Shown: positions 36,568 through 46,218 of the stretch, in pieces
Position numbering within the stretch: position 1 is the stretch's first letter
Layout: the number at the start of each line of letters is the position of its first letter
NCBI GenBank assembly: GCA_050289485.1
Contig: JBNKFV010000005.1
Span: forward strand, 211,210-275,209
Source: JBNKFV01 sp050289485
GTDB taxonomy: Bacteria > Pseudomonadota > Gammaproteobacteria > Pseudomonadales > Cellvibrionaceae
DNA length: 64,000 bases
Direction of reading: 5' to 3'
The notes under the pieces: model-generated
Told to the model about the DNA's origin: nothing
The model's input: the letters and a program-made list of their open reading frames with translations, nothing else
Databases searched by the model: none
Translations under genes and position numbers: made by a program

Positions 36568-39500
36568 TCACTTTGCCAGCCCTGGCCACATTTTATGTTT
36601 GATATCTTCAATGGCCAGCACCAAACAGGGGACAAAGAACAGAACAACCACAGTCGAAAACAGTATTCCCATGGCCAGAGACACCACCATGGGAATAAGG
36701 AAGCGCGCCTGCATGCTGGTTTCCAGTAGCATGGGCAGTAGCCCAAGGCTGGTACTTAATGTGGTTAATACAATAGGGCGAAAGCGGCGCTTCACGGCGA
36801 TCACGGCACTTTCACCCAGGGTTTTGCCGGCGCGTAGATGACTGTTGAGGTAGTCGACCAATACCACGCTGTCGTTAATCACAACACCTGTAAGCGCCAC
36901 GATGCCAAACATCGATACAAACGTAAGGTCGTATCCCAATATCAGGTGCCCCAGCACGGCGCCGGTGGCACCAAAGGGAATGGCTGACATAATGATAAAC
37001 GGCTGTATATAACTGCGCAGTTGTGCACCCAGCAGTACATAAATAATCATCAGTGCGATCATCATGTTCTGCGCCAGGCTGGCGAGATCCTCCTGCTGCT
37101 CGCGACTCTCCCCTTCAAAGCTATAGTTAATGCCGTGGTAGCGCGCAGCCAGATCGGGTAATACTTGTGTTTGTAAAATACTCATGACGGCATTGGGGGT
37201 GGTAACCGACTGGTCAACATCGGCAGAGATCGACACAATTCGCCGACCGTTTACTGTACGAATGGTGGAATAGCCGTTTTGCTCAATCACATCGGCTACG
37301 CTTTGCAGGGGTACCTGGCGGCCGTCGGCCAGGCGAATACGGGTTTGGCTAAGGGTGGAAAGGTTTTCCCGTGCGGCTTTAGGGTAGCGTACATAGGCAA
37401 TCATTTCTGAGCGACCACGCTGAAACCGTGCAGCCTCCAGCCCAAAATAGGCCGCACGCAACTGCCTGCCCAGCTCGGTGGGTGTTAGTCCTACGGCGAG
37501 ACCTTGCTCATTCAGTTTAAAAACATATTCCGTTTTGCCGGGTTCAAAGGTGTCTGCCACTTCGGTAGTGCCTTGAATACGTTGCAGTCTTTCTTTCAAA
37601 TACGTAGTGGCTGCATTTAACTGCTGATTATCAGTGTGCGACAGTTCAATCTCGATATCGGCGTCTTGCCCCAGCAATGAGCTTTGGAATTCGAGTTTTT
37701 TGATATTGGGTAAGTCACCAATGCGCTTGCGCACGCGGCTTTCAATGTCCATGGCTGAAAGGTCGCGGAAATCTGACGGTACCAATTGAATTTTTACCTG
37801 GCCAATATTGCTTGCACTGGCAGCATTGCCAAAAGAGCCGGGTGAACTTGATCGTGAGCTTTGGCCAATACTCACCGAGACACTTTCGAAGGCACTGGTA
37901 GATGAGGTTTTGTCGACTGCTTTGCGAACATCGTCGACTGCCTTTTCGATAAACAGCACTGTCTCGGTGGTTAACTCAAACGGTGTGCCCAGTGGCATTT
38001 CCACGTTAATCGTAATTTGGTCAGATTCGATTTCGGGGAAAAAAAGAAACCGAATAATGCCTGCCTTGAGTAAGCCAGCTGTGAGAATCATGGCCGCAAT
38101 AAAGGCGGCCATGACCACATAGCGCCAACGCAACGCAAAGGTAATGGCAGGCGCGACTTTATTTTCAATAAAGTTATTGAGACGGCAGGCAAAGGCATCA
38201 CGAAGATCTGCCATCTTGCCCCTGCTCCATGTGCCGGGGTAGGCCAAATGGGAAGGTAAAATAAAATAGGCCTCTAGTAGCGAGACAAACAAAATAGAAA
38301 TCACTACCACCGGAATAATGCCCACTATTTGTCCCAATGTGCCAGTGCTGAATATCAGTGGGGCGAAGGCCGCCATGGTAGTGGCAACCCCTATGGTGAC
38401 GGGTGCAATCACAGCAGTAACCCCGTGTTTAACCGCGTTGGGATCACCAGGCGAGCGCTGTTGGGTTTCGAAAATACTTTCGGCAGTGACAATGCCATCA
38501 TCAACCACGATGCCTAACACCACAATGAGCGCAAACAGCGACACCATGTTCAGGCTGTAACCCATAAAGTGCAAAATCATCAGGCCACCTAAAAATGAAG
38601 TAGGGATGGCCGCACTGGTCCAGAAAGCCAGCTTAAGATCGAGAAAAAGTAATAGAATAAGAAAAACCAGCGTAAAACCGATAATGCCGTTGCGCACCAT
38701 CAGGCTCATGCGGTCTTTCAATACACGGGTTTCGTCCTGTGCAACGGTAAGCGTGAGCCCGCTGGGCAAGTCTATGGTTTTTATATAGTCTTTCAGGTTG
38801 TTGGCAACGGTAAGTGTGTCGTCGGCGTCGCTGCGTTTTACGTCAATGAAAGCGGCGTTTTCGTTGTTGAATTTGCTGATGAGATTGGTATCTTCAAAGC
38901 CGTCGATAACCGTGGCAATATCATGTAATCGCAGCGCCGAACCATCGGCCTGCGTTCTGACCACAATATCGCCAAACTCTTCGCCGGTATAACGTTTTTC
39001 CTGTACGCGCAACAAAATTTCGCCGCGGGCTGATTCAATCGTGCCAGCGGGAATATCAGTCGAAAAGTTTCGAACGGCTGCTGCGATAGTATCGAAGCTC
39101 AACTGATACTTGCGCAAAGCATCTTCTGATACTTCGATGGATATTTGGTAGTCACGAATGCCTCGTAATGTCGTTAAGGCGACACCAGGAATTTGCCGGA
39201 TTTCGTCTTCCAGTGTTTCTGCCCAATACTTAATGGTGTACTCGTTGGCTTGGCCGTAAATGGCCAATGTCATCACATTGGGGGTGGCTTTTACTTTGGT
39301 GACTACCGGGCGTTCGGCATTTTCGGGTGGAAAATCTACTAAGCTATTAACCGCCGTTTCGACATCGTTATAAACGTCGTCGGCGTTGGCAAAGTCGAGC
39401 AGTTCTACGTTGACAATGCCCATGCCTTCTGAGGCGATAGATGAAACCCGTTTTACGCCTTGCAAGCCAATGAGGTCTTCTTCGATACGACTGGTAATGC

Positions 39501-39708
39501 CTTCGGCCACTTCGTAGGGTGTGGCACCAGGGTAGGGCACCGACACGGTGATTAATCGCGGGTCAATCGAAGGGAATGTTTCTGAGCGCATGTTTTTTAC
39601 CGCGATAATGCCGCCGAGAATAAATAGCAGCATTAAAATGTTAGCGGCTACATGGTTATGAATAAACCAATTGATCGGGCCACCTTCAAGGCGTGTGTGT
39701 TTATTCAT
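36568..39708 (-). CDS. RND-family efflux permease (HAE/AcrB type)
   Basis: Inner-membrane proton-driven exporter of 1046 residues. The N-terminal helix region contains NHVAANILMLLFILGG; large periplasmic loops follow helices 1 and 7, and helix 4 carries the proton-relay acid pair (VVLGIVVDDGIVTAESIF). It is the AcrB-like type found with HlyD-family adaptors. The adaptor gene overlaps its start by 8 nt (39701-39708), so translation is coupled. No outer-membrane factor lies nearby, so a TolC-like channel elsewhere is needed. A divergent AraC-type regulator gene sits upstream of the adaptor. The substrate is not evident. Confidence 0.93.
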   Translation of the reverse strand: MNKHTRLEGGPINWFIHNHVAANILMLLFILGGIIAVKNMRSETFPSIDPRLITVSVPYPGATPYEVAEGITSRIEEDLIGLQGVKRVSSIASEGMGIVNVELLDFANADDVYNDVETAVNSLVDFPPENAERPVVTKVKATPNVMTLAIYGQANEYTIKYWAETLEDEIRQIPGVALTTLRGIRDYQISIEVSEDALRKYQLSFDTIAAAVRNFSTDIPAGTIESARGEILLRVQEKRYTGEEFGDIVVRTQADGSALRLHDIATVIDGFEDTNLISKFNNENAAFIDVKRSDADDTLTVANNLKDYIKTIDLPSGLTLTVAQDETRVLKDRMSLMVRNGIIGFTLVFLILLLFLDLKLAFWTSAAIPTSFLGGLMILHFMGYSLNMVSLFALIVVLGIVVDDGIVTAESIFETQQRSPGDPNAVKHGVTAVIAPVTIGVATTMAAFAPLIFSTGTLGQIVGIIPVVVISILFVSLLEAYFILPSHLAYPGTWSRGKMADLRDAFACRLNNFIENKVAPAITFALRWRYVVMAAFIAAMILTAGLLKAGIIRFLFFPEIESDQITINVEMPLGTPFELTTETVLFIEKAVDDVRKAVDKTSSTSAFESVSVSIGQSSRSSSPGSFGNAASASNIGQVKIQLVPSDFRDLSAMDIESRVRKRIGDLPNIKKLEFQSSLLGQDADIEIELSHTDNQQLNAATTYLKERLQRIQGTTEVADTFEPGKTEYVFKLNEQGLAVGLTPTELGRQLRAAYFGLEAARFQRGRSEMIAYVRYPKAARENLSTLSQTRIRLADGRQVPLQSVADVIEQNGYSTIRTVNGRRIVSISADVDQSVTTPNAVMSILQTQVLPDLAARYHGINYSFEGESREQQEDLASLAQNMMIALMIIYVLLGAQLRSYIQPFIIMSAIPFGATGAVLGHLILGYDLTFVSMFGIVALTGVVINDSVVLVDYLNSHLRAGKTLGESAVIAVKRRFRPIVLTTLSTSLGLLPMLLETSMQARFLIPMVVSLAMGILFSTVVVLFFVPCLVLAIEDIKHKMWPGLAK

Positions 39709-40843
39709 GGCCGGCCTCGTGACCGCCGTTCACCACTTTTACTTGCATGCCTTCGGCGCCGCCAAACACGCGGCTAGTCACAACCGTAATAGGCTCGGCC
39801 AGGCCTTCAACGGCAATGTAATCGGTGTTGGTATAGATGACAGTGGGTTGCCATAGCTTGAGCTGGCCGTTCTCTATCCGCCATACAATACCCCGTGATT
39901 GCATGGCGGATAGCGGCAGCAGCATGACGTTGTTCAATGTTCGGCCAGTGATTTCAATCTGGGTAAAAACGCCGGGTAAAATATCAACAAGGCTATCGAT
40001 AAAGTCAAACCGAACCTTGGCAAACCGTGTGTTGGTGTCGAGGGTTGCGGCGCTGCGTTTGAGCTTGCCGGTGTAAGAAAATGTTTTGCCCAGGTAAGAT
40101 CCATTGAAGGTAATGGCAGGGCTTTTGGCATCTAACAGCCATTCAAGTTGTTGCTCTTCTAATGAGGCGGTGACCTCCAGCGATGCGGTATCAAATACTT
40201 CGCCGTACGATTGCCCTGCTACAATGTATTGGCCAACTGCAATGTTGCTGTTTATCACCCGGCCGTTAAACGGTAATTTAAACGCGGTGCGCTCCAGATT
40301 CAGTTGTGCGGTTTGCAGTTGGGCACGGGCGGCATCGAGGTTAGCTTGTGCCTGTTTTAATTGTGGCTCTTTGGCCACCAGTGTGGGGATGGGTTGATTA
40401 CCGTTAGTTCGCTTCCAGTCGGCGATGGCCGCATCGACTTGTGCTTGTGACAATTCCAGTGCGGCTTGCAGGCGCTCTACCTCGGCTTGACGTTGAGCGA
40501 CAATCTGTCGAAAGTCTCGGGGATCGACCTTAAATAAAACTTCATCGGTGTTGAACACGCCACCGCTGAAAAACGCATCGTGCACCTGAATCACGCGGCC
40601 AGTAGCCTCCGGCACAATACCTATTTGGCTGCGAGCTTCTACGAGGCCACTGGTGTTAAAGGCAATCTGATGAGACGTTGGGCTAACGGTGTGGGTTTCT
40701 ACTATCAGTACACGGTCTTCATTGAGTCTCTCACCCGGTGGCTCGTAGGTGGTTTCGAGTAGCTTAGACAAGGCGAATGCGCCCACTACAAACGCCAGTA
40801 CCAGTACGAGTTGTAGCTTGCCCATATTACGATCTGGATCCAT
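39701..40843 (-). CDS. RND efflux membrane-fusion (adaptor) protein
   Basis: Periplasmic adaptor of about 380 residues: N-terminal membrane helix (GKLQLVLVLAFVVGAFAL), a biotinyl-lipoyl segment (GRVIQVH around residue 100), a long alpha-hairpin of heptads (QRQAEVERLQAALELSQ to LQTAQLNLERTAF), then beta-barrel and membrane-proximal domains. The start is chosen at the ATG at 40843, which has AGAGGA about 11 nt upstream. The longest frame begins with TTG at 40957 and would add 38 basic residues before the anchor. It overlaps the permease start by 8 nt. Together they form the pump; an AraC-type gene is divergent. Confidence 0.9.
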   Translation of the reverse strand: MDPDRNMGKLQLVLVLAFVVGAFALSKLLETTYEPPGERLNEDRVLIVETHTVSPTSHQIAFNTSGLVEARSQIGIVPEATGRVIQVHDAFFSGGVFNTDEVLFKVDPRDFRQIVAQRQAEVERLQAALELSQAQVDAAIADWKRTNGNQPIPTLVAKEPQLKQAQANLDAARAQLQTAQLNLERTAFKLPFNGRVINSNIAVGQYIVAGQSYGEVFDTASLEVTASLEEQQLEWLLDAKSPAITFNGSYLGKTFSYTGKLKRSAATLDTNTRFAKVRFDFIDSLVDILPGVFTQIEITGRTLNNVMLLPLSAMQSRGIVWRIENGQLKLWQPTVIYTNTDYIAVEGLAEPITVVTSRVFGGAEGMQVKVVNGGHEAGHE

Positions 40844-41072
40844 GTCCGGTCGATTCCTCTTGAATAGTGTATGCGCAGATACCGCGGTTGATGCTTCGAA
40901 GCGACGTTGGTGGGCTCTACGAATGCGGGCTTCTATGATTTGGGGCAGTTTACCCAAACCAAGGTTGTTTTAAAGTTAAATTACGTCGAATTCAGCAGTT
41001 TCGATCAAGACGCTAGCCACTACTTGTGGGAAAGTATCTGCAACCTTTAATCGGAGCTCACCCGGCAACAGT

Positions 41073-41978
41073 ATGACCTATCAACGTATCGCTCACGTCT
41101 GTGACTTTATACAGCAAAACCTTGATACCAGCCTTGATGTAGAGCAGCTGAGCGAGGTGGCGTCCATGTCGCGCTTTCATTTTCACCGTGTGTTTGGTGC
41201 GGTAACTGGCGTGAGTGTGATGCGATTTGTGCAGTTGGCCCGTTTGAAACGGGCCTCGTACCAGTTGGCATTTGAACCACGGTTAACGATTACCGAGGTT
41301 GCCCTTAATGCTGGCTTTGATAGCCCAGAGGCTTTTTCGCGCGCATTCAAACGGTTAACCGGGTGCACCCCAAAAGGCTTTAGGCAAGGCCCCGACTGGG
41401 CCGAGTGGGCTAAACAATTCGACATAATGATTCCCAGAGGAAAACAAACGATGACGGTAAAATGTGTAACAGTAGGCGATGAGAAAATTGCTTATATTAC
41501 CCATCTAGGAGACCCGGCACGGGTACTGGATACTGCGGCTATTTTTATAGAATGGCGCAAAAATACTGGGCTTTCACCTGTCGCGAGCAGTCGAACCTAT
41601 GGTATTCCTTATAGTGACCCTAAGCTGACAGATCCGAGTGAATTTCGGCTTGATATTGCCGGTAGTGTCGATGTCGACGTGCCGGTCAATCCTTATCAAG
41701 TAAAAACCGGGTTGATTCCGGGCGGGCGTTGCGCGGTGCTGCGGCATAAAGGTAGTCACGATAATATCGAAGACAGTGTGTATTACTTATATCGCGAGTG
41801 GCTGCCACAAAGTGGTGAGTCGTTGCGCGATTTTCCGGTGTATTTTCACTGGCTGAATTTCGTTCCTGATGTAGACGAGTGCGATTTGTTAACCGATATT
41901 TATCTGCCCCTTATTAACAACCAAAAGGGCTTACGCAAGGGAAAAAATAAGGAAAAATGGCCATCCGAAGAAACTTAA
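41073..41978 (+). CDS. AraC-family regulator with GyrI-like effector domain
   Basis: Transcriptional regulator of 301 residues. An N-terminal AraC double helix-turn-helix (about 5-105; LDVEQLSEVASMSRFHFHRVF and EVALNAGFDSPEAFSRAFKR) is followed by a GyrI-like small-molecule-binding domain (about 125-285), as in SbmC/Rob-type proteins. This architecture usually senses drugs or other hydrophobic compounds. It is divergent from the RND pump operon (the adaptor start lies 230 bp away), so control of that pump is the natural guess. The last 15 residues are a basic tail. Confidence 0.92.
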   Translation: MTYQRIAHVCDFIQQNLDTSLDVEQLSEVASMSRFHFHRVFGAVTGVSVMRFVQLARLKRASYQLAFEPRLTITEVALNAGFDSPEAFSRAFKRLTGCTPKGFRQGPDWAEWAKQFDIMIPRGKQTMTVKCVTVGDEKIAYITHLGDPARVLDTAAIFIEWRKNTGLSPVASSRTYGIPYSDPKLTDPSEFRLDIAGSVDVDVPVNPYQVKTGLIPGGRCAVLRHKGSHDNIEDSVYYLYREWLPQSGESLRDFPVYFHWLNFVPDVDECDLLTDIYLPLINNQKGLRKGKNKEKWPSEET

Positions 41979-42039
41979 GTAAGTGCCATTCGGACCAGAG
42001 GTGTTGTGTCTCCTGATTTTTTCACGGGATTGGCGGTTT

Positions 42040-42789
42040 CTATTCTTTTCCCAGCAAATCAACGTATTTATCTTTACCTATGTACCAAGTGGCCACTCCT
42101 GTATCAACCGAATAATAGCTAAGGTATTTGGCGTAATTCAAGCCATTGCGCTGCAATACCAAGTTCTTGGTAAGCGCCATAGTTGCTTCTATCATATCGT
42201 CGGGGTTGGTCATGGCAACCTCTACTTTACAGCGTTCGGTCCGACATTTAATCTCATTAATGCTATACCTTGCCAGCTTGGGATCGCTGGTAAAGGTTTC
42301 GTATAGCGAAGTTTCGTATTCATAGGCCCACCTTGCATCAATCTCCTCTCGTGAAAAAGATTTTTCCATATGCACTGACCAGCCTTTTTCATTCTCCATA
42401 AGGCCAAGCTCATGTACCCGATTTTTGAAATTCTGCTGCCCCCGCTCAGACTCTTCTGGGGTGTAATAGGTGCCCATCCGGGCTAGCGACAGAATTTTAT
42501 CTTTCTCAGAAAAATAGTGTGTAGTTGTTCCTTCGACGGGCTTGCTTTGAGTGGCATGAATACTTGCATTTGTAAGCGTTGTATTTGATGGATCCGTGCT
42601 ATTTTTTTCATGGATCAACGGGGCGAGCCCCTGAGGCGTCTCATGTTTTTCCTTCGTAAGCACTTCCTCAATCAGGGAGTGTGTTTCGCTATCAGACAGA
42701 GCTGAATGTGAAGGCTGCACAGGCACAACAGTCTTGATGGTTAACCAACACATGGTTACGAGAGCAAGTCCTGCTAAGTATTTTTTCAT
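42040..42789 (-). CDS. Hypothetical exported protein
   Basis: The 249-residue protein (ATG at 42789) begins with a basic N-terminus and one hydrophobic helix (MKKYLAGLALVTMCWLTIKTVV), so it is exported or anchored by one helix. A Thr/Ser-rich linker follows (about 40-90), then a charged C-terminal domain with two Cys (IKCRTERCKVEV) that may form a disulfide. No family is recognised. The longer frame to 42828 is rejected because the added residues precede the signal. The gene lies in the A+T-richer 42-44 kb stretch, next to a small membrane protein gene with only 14 bp between them. Confidence 0.6.
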   Translation of the reverse strand: MKKYLAGLALVTMCWLTIKTVVPVQPSHSALSDSETHSLIEEVLTKEKHETPQGLAPLIHEKNSTDPSNTTLTNASIHATQSKPVEGTTTHYFSEKDKILSLARMGTYYTPEESERGQQNFKNRVHELGLMENEKGWSVHMEKSFSREEIDARWAYEYETSLYETFTSDPKLARYSINEIKCRTERCKVEVAMTNPDDMIEATMALTKNLVLQRNGLNYAKYLSYYSVDTGVATWYIGKDKYVDLLGKE

Positions 42790-42803
42790 TATTGCGTTGA
42801 CAC

Positions 42804-43031
42804 CTAAAAAATGTAGGTTGTGACGCACTCTGGAGAATGGGGTTGCATTGCTATGACACTCCCGCTATCACCTATCTGCGCCCAGACTTCCACGGTGCAG
42901 GTAACCCTTACATTTGTATCTGAATATGTATAGATTTGTTTTTCGACCAGAACCCAAAAAGAATACGCTGAAGCGGTCAGGCTTATAAAAATTAAAAGAA
43001 GGCCTATCAATATCCTTACCTTGCTATGCAT
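42804..43031 (-). CDS. Hypothetical small membrane protein
   Basis: The 75-residue protein has one N-terminal hydrophobic helix (VRILIGLLLIFISLTASAYSFWVLV) and a short outside part with two Cys and His/Pro-rich residues. No family is recognised. It sits 14 bp upstream of the hypothetical exported protein gene on the same strand, which suggests a two-gene unit. The ATG at 43031 lies just after a TATGC-rich patch. It may be real, but it is short and without homology support. Confidence 0.45.
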   Translation of the reverse strand: MHSKVRILIGLLLIFISLTASAYSFWVLVEKQIYTYSDTNVRVTCTVEVWAQIGDSGSVIAMQPHSPECVTTYIF

Positions 43032-44013
43032 ATGCTATGCATAAATTATCCCGCGTATAAAAATCCTTTGCCGTTTGTGATTTAATCAAACTGTCACCAT
43101 TAAAATTCCAACGCAGGTACCCTAAGTCGCATGAGTGAGGCTTGTCAAGCATACTCCTACGCTCCATCCTTCACAGATAGTGCTATTCGTTTCCATAGCA
43201 TTTTTCGGGCTAATCACACTGGTAACGAAATAGCCCGCCGCGCCAACAATAAAACGACCTAACTCCACAAGAGATCTTTGCGATAGGCCCAGGTGCCGAA
43301 TTTTACTCTCAATTTTTATGATAGCCGCCGGCAATCTACTCAAGATGGGGTATATCATTGTCGTGGAAATGTACTCCCATTTAGGGGACATAAAAGCCAG
43401 CCTGTGTTTTGATAGCTGATTCACGTCAACGAAGGACTGTTGACCTCCGAAGAGAGTTATCTCTGCTGCCTCGGTAGCGAGTGCGCGTTTGTGCAGATGT
43501 TGGGGGTGTGTGGCAGGCGTTATCATTGGTGTCATGCCTGAGTTGCGCACGAGGAAAAGGGCCTCCAAAATTCAGATTTTCCTGTCGCACTAGGTTGCTC
43601 CATCCCCGTGCAGTTTTGGAAATTGAGGCACCCATTATCCCATTCGGAACCATTGGTGGTTATTGAGTAGGTGTACAGACACCGCCAAATGCGGTGATTG
43701 GACGAAAAACGTCCGGGTATAAGACACAAGCATGACATTCGTCATCATTGCACTGGAAGACACGTCCGTGACAAAAATACGGTGTGAATCCGGATTGTAA
43801 TTGTCTTGCAAGTAACTCACCATTGACCGCAGCCCAATGTAGGCCAGATTAATAGTGTGGCAATAAAGTGGGTGATGATACGTTTTTGAATTTAACAAAA
43901 AGCCGGAAATCGCTCCCCAGGTTCACGTGCTCTAAATCATTCTGGGATGAATAGTCTAAATCTATATTAGTGTATCGATTAGTGTATCGATATTAAAAAC
44001 GCAGGTGGTCGAA
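43032..44013. other. Long low-coding stretch upstream of the octaheme cytochrome gene
   Basis: About 980 bp with no convincing gene. Frames exist on both strands (for example 43122-43568 minus, and a 43-codon plus frame at 43131-43262), but none has a recognisable domain, a ribosome site or steady amino-acid use, and they overlap one another. This fits the debris of one or more lost genes. A tandem 12-bp repeat lies near its right end. Confidence 0.4.
43966..43989. repeat. Tandem 12-bp direct repeat (2 copies)
   Basis: ATTAGTGTATCG occurs twice head to tail at 43966-43977 and 43978-43989, 24 bp before the start codon of the octaheme cytochrome. It could be a regulator site pair in the promoter or leader, or replication slippage. 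Confidence 0.85.
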
Positions 44014-46218
44014 ATGAAATATAGTGTCGTTTGGCGCTGCCTGGTACTTCTGGTATTAAGCGTTGCTGTATGGGCAAAGGCAGGCGGGCCTGTTTTTGTC
44101 GGCTCTGAGCAATGCGCAGGTTGCCACACCACACAGTATGACGATTGGACACGTTCTCACCATGCTCATGCTATGTCGGTGGCAACGGCTGATACGGTGT
44201 TGGGAAACTTCGATAATCAAACATTTGTTTATGCTGATAAGGTTACACGCTTTTATAAAAAAGGCGATGCGTTTTGGGTCAATACCGAAGGCCCCTATGG
44301 CAAGGCAGTAGACTATAAAATCAGTTACACGTTTGGTTTTGATCCGTTACAGCAATACGTTATTGCCTTTCCCGAGGGTCGTTATCAAGTGCTCAGTATT
44401 GCCTGGGACAGCCGCAGCCAGGCCGATGGTGGGCAACGCTGGTTCCATTTATACCCCAGCGATAACGTCGATTATAAAAACCCACTGCATTGGACAGGCC
44501 CCTATCAGAACTGGAACAGTATGTGTGCCAGTTGTCATGTGACAGGCTGGGAAAAAAACTATCAGATCGATGAGAACCGCTACGCGTCGTTGTGGAGCGA
44601 ATCAGGCGTGGGGTGTGAATCTTGTCATGGGCCGGGCAGTGCGCACATTGTGGCTGCTAAAAAAGGCTTTGGGCCCGATAGTGATAAGCAGATTTATTCC
44701 TTGGGTAACAGCAATCATGGCTGGTTGTTTTCGGAGGGAAGCCCGATTGCCAAGTACCAGGGGCAGCAGAGCGAAGCAGAGTTCTCCATGTGTTTTGGTT
44801 GCCATTCGCGGCGCACGGAAATTGGCGACCACTCCCCCAAAAAGCCCTATCTGGATGCCTACACCCCGGTATTGCTTGAGCAGGGTTTGTACCACAGTGA
44901 TGGCCAGATTCTTGATGAGGTGTTTGTTGCCGGGTCGTTTTTACAAGGTGCAATGCATGACCAAGGGGTTGTCTGTAGCGATTGCCACAATGTGCATAGT
45001 GGTCAATTAAAGGCCGATCTCAATGGGGTGTGTTATCAGTGTCATAAACCTGATGTTTATGCTGCAGAAACGCATCACCATCATTCGGTTGGGTCAGAGG
45101 CAAGCCAGTGTGTGAGTTGCCATATGCCCGAAACCACCTATATGGAGGTTGATCCACGTAGAGATCATAGTATTCGTATTCCTGATCCGGCGCTGTCACA
45201 AACAACCGGCGCACCTAATGCGTGTACTACATGCCATGAAGATAAAACCGATGCGTGGGCAACAACGTCGGTTAATGCGTGGGGGCAGCAATTAGCACCG
45301 GTGGCAACAACTCGTGGTGTCTCGGTGTATCGCAAGCTTGCAGCGAGCATGGTTGGCGAAGAGGGAACAGCCATGCGCCTGCAAGATGAAAGCTTGCCAG
45401 GTATTGTTAAGGCCACGATGTTGAGTCGCTTTGTGCCTGCTTCTGAAGCAGAATTGCAGGTGTTACGGGCTGCATTAACCAATAAAGACCCTCTGGTTCG
45501 TCTTGGCGCTGCGCGCAGCTATAACAGCGTGCAGCCGGAATTACGCAAGGCAGCATTGTGGCCGTTGTTAGCCGATTCTATAAAAAGTGTGCGCTTGGAC
45601 GCGTTTCGAGCATTATCGGTATTGCCTGTGGCGTCGCTGTCAGCCAGTGAGCAAAAACAATTTGCTAAGGCTCAGCAAGAGTATATGGCCGCGCAAGCGT
45701 TGGTAGGTGATCGTGCCGGTGGCTGGATGAACATGGCCGAAATATTTCTCAATCAACGCGATGCGAAAGCGGCTGAAGAGGCTTATAAAAAAGCCCTCGT
45801 CCGTGAGCCAGACTATATACCTGCATTGCTAAATCTTGCCGATTTATACCGCGCTACAGGGCAGCAAGTTGAAGAAAAACAGTTGATTCAAAAAGCCTTG
45901 CTGAAAGCCCCGGAGGATGCTGGGGTGCACTTTGCTTATGGTATGGCGCTTATCCGCGAGCAGCGTTACCCCTTGGCGTTGCAAGCCCTTAAAGATGCTA
46001 CCCAACGGGCACCCAGCAATGGTTATTATGCGTATGTTTATACGGTCGCCCTGGTTGATTTAGGGCGGCCTGACGTGGCATTGGCCTATGCACAAGAGGT
46101 CGCCGAAGGGCTCGACAGTGCCGATACTATGCTGAGCTTTTTACAGCAAGCATTCACTCAAGCCGGTGATGTCGATGCATTAGCAAAGATAGAAAAGCTG
46201 CAAAAAAAGCGGCGTTAG
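44014..46218 (+). CDS. Octaheme c-type cytochrome with HEAT/TPR-like C-terminal half
   Basis: Exported redox protein of 734 residues. After a signal peptide (MKYSVVWRC to AKAGG) come eight CxxCH haem sites in the N-terminal half: CAGCH, CASCH, CESCH, CFGCH, CSDCH, CYQCH, CVSCH and CTTCH, all within residues about 30-410. The C-terminal half (about 450-734) has helical repeats: a HEAT-like block (LVRLGAARSYNS, RLDAFRALSVL), then TPR-like pairs (AAEEAYKKALVREPDYIPALLNLADLY). The fusion suggests electron transfer with a protein partner; the substrate is unknown. The ATG at 44014 is used, with CAGG upstream, instead of the GTG at 44005. It is convergent with the LacI-type gene (4-nt overlap). Confidence 0.9.
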   Translation: MKYSVVWRCLVLLVLSVAVWAKAGGPVFVGSEQCAGCHTTQYDDWTRSHHAHAMSVATADTVLGNFDNQTFVYADKVTRFYKKGDAFWVNTEGPYGKAVDYKISYTFGFDPLQQYVIAFPEGRYQVLSIAWDSRSQADGGQRWFHLYPSDNVDYKNPLHWTGPYQNWNSMCASCHVTGWEKNYQIDENRYASLWSESGVGCESCHGPGSAHIVAAKKGFGPDSDKQIYSLGNSNHGWLFSEGSPIAKYQGQQSEAEFSMCFGCHSRRTEIGDHSPKKPYLDAYTPVLLEQGLYHSDGQILDEVFVAGSFLQGAMHDQGVVCSDCHNVHSGQLKADLNGVCYQCHKPDVYAAETHHHHSVGSEASQCVSCHMPETTYMEVDPRRDHSIRIPDPALSQTTGAPNACTTCHEDKTDAWATTSVNAWGQQLAPVATTRGVSVYRKLAASMVGEEGTAMRLQDESLPGIVKATMLSRFVPASEAELQVLRAALTNKDPLVRLGAARSYNSVQPELRKAALWPLLADSIKSVRLDAFRALSVLPVASLSASEQKQFAKAQQEYMAAQALVGDRAGGWMNMAEIFLNQRDAKAAEEAYKKALVREPDYIPALLNLADLYRATGQQVEEKQLIQKALLKAPEDAGVHFAYGMALIREQRYPLALQALKDATQRAPSNGYYAYVYTVALVDLGRPDVALAYAQEVAEGLDSADTMLSFLQQAFTQAGDVDALAKIEKLQKKRR

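Noticed and set aside
43131..43262. 43-codon plus-strand frame beginning MSEACQAY
   Set aside because: Too short, without homology or a ribosome site; it could be real but is not supportable.
43122..43568. 148-codon minus-strand frame in the low-coding stretch
   Set aside because: No recognisable motif or ribosome site, and it overlaps frames on the other strand; treated as debris.
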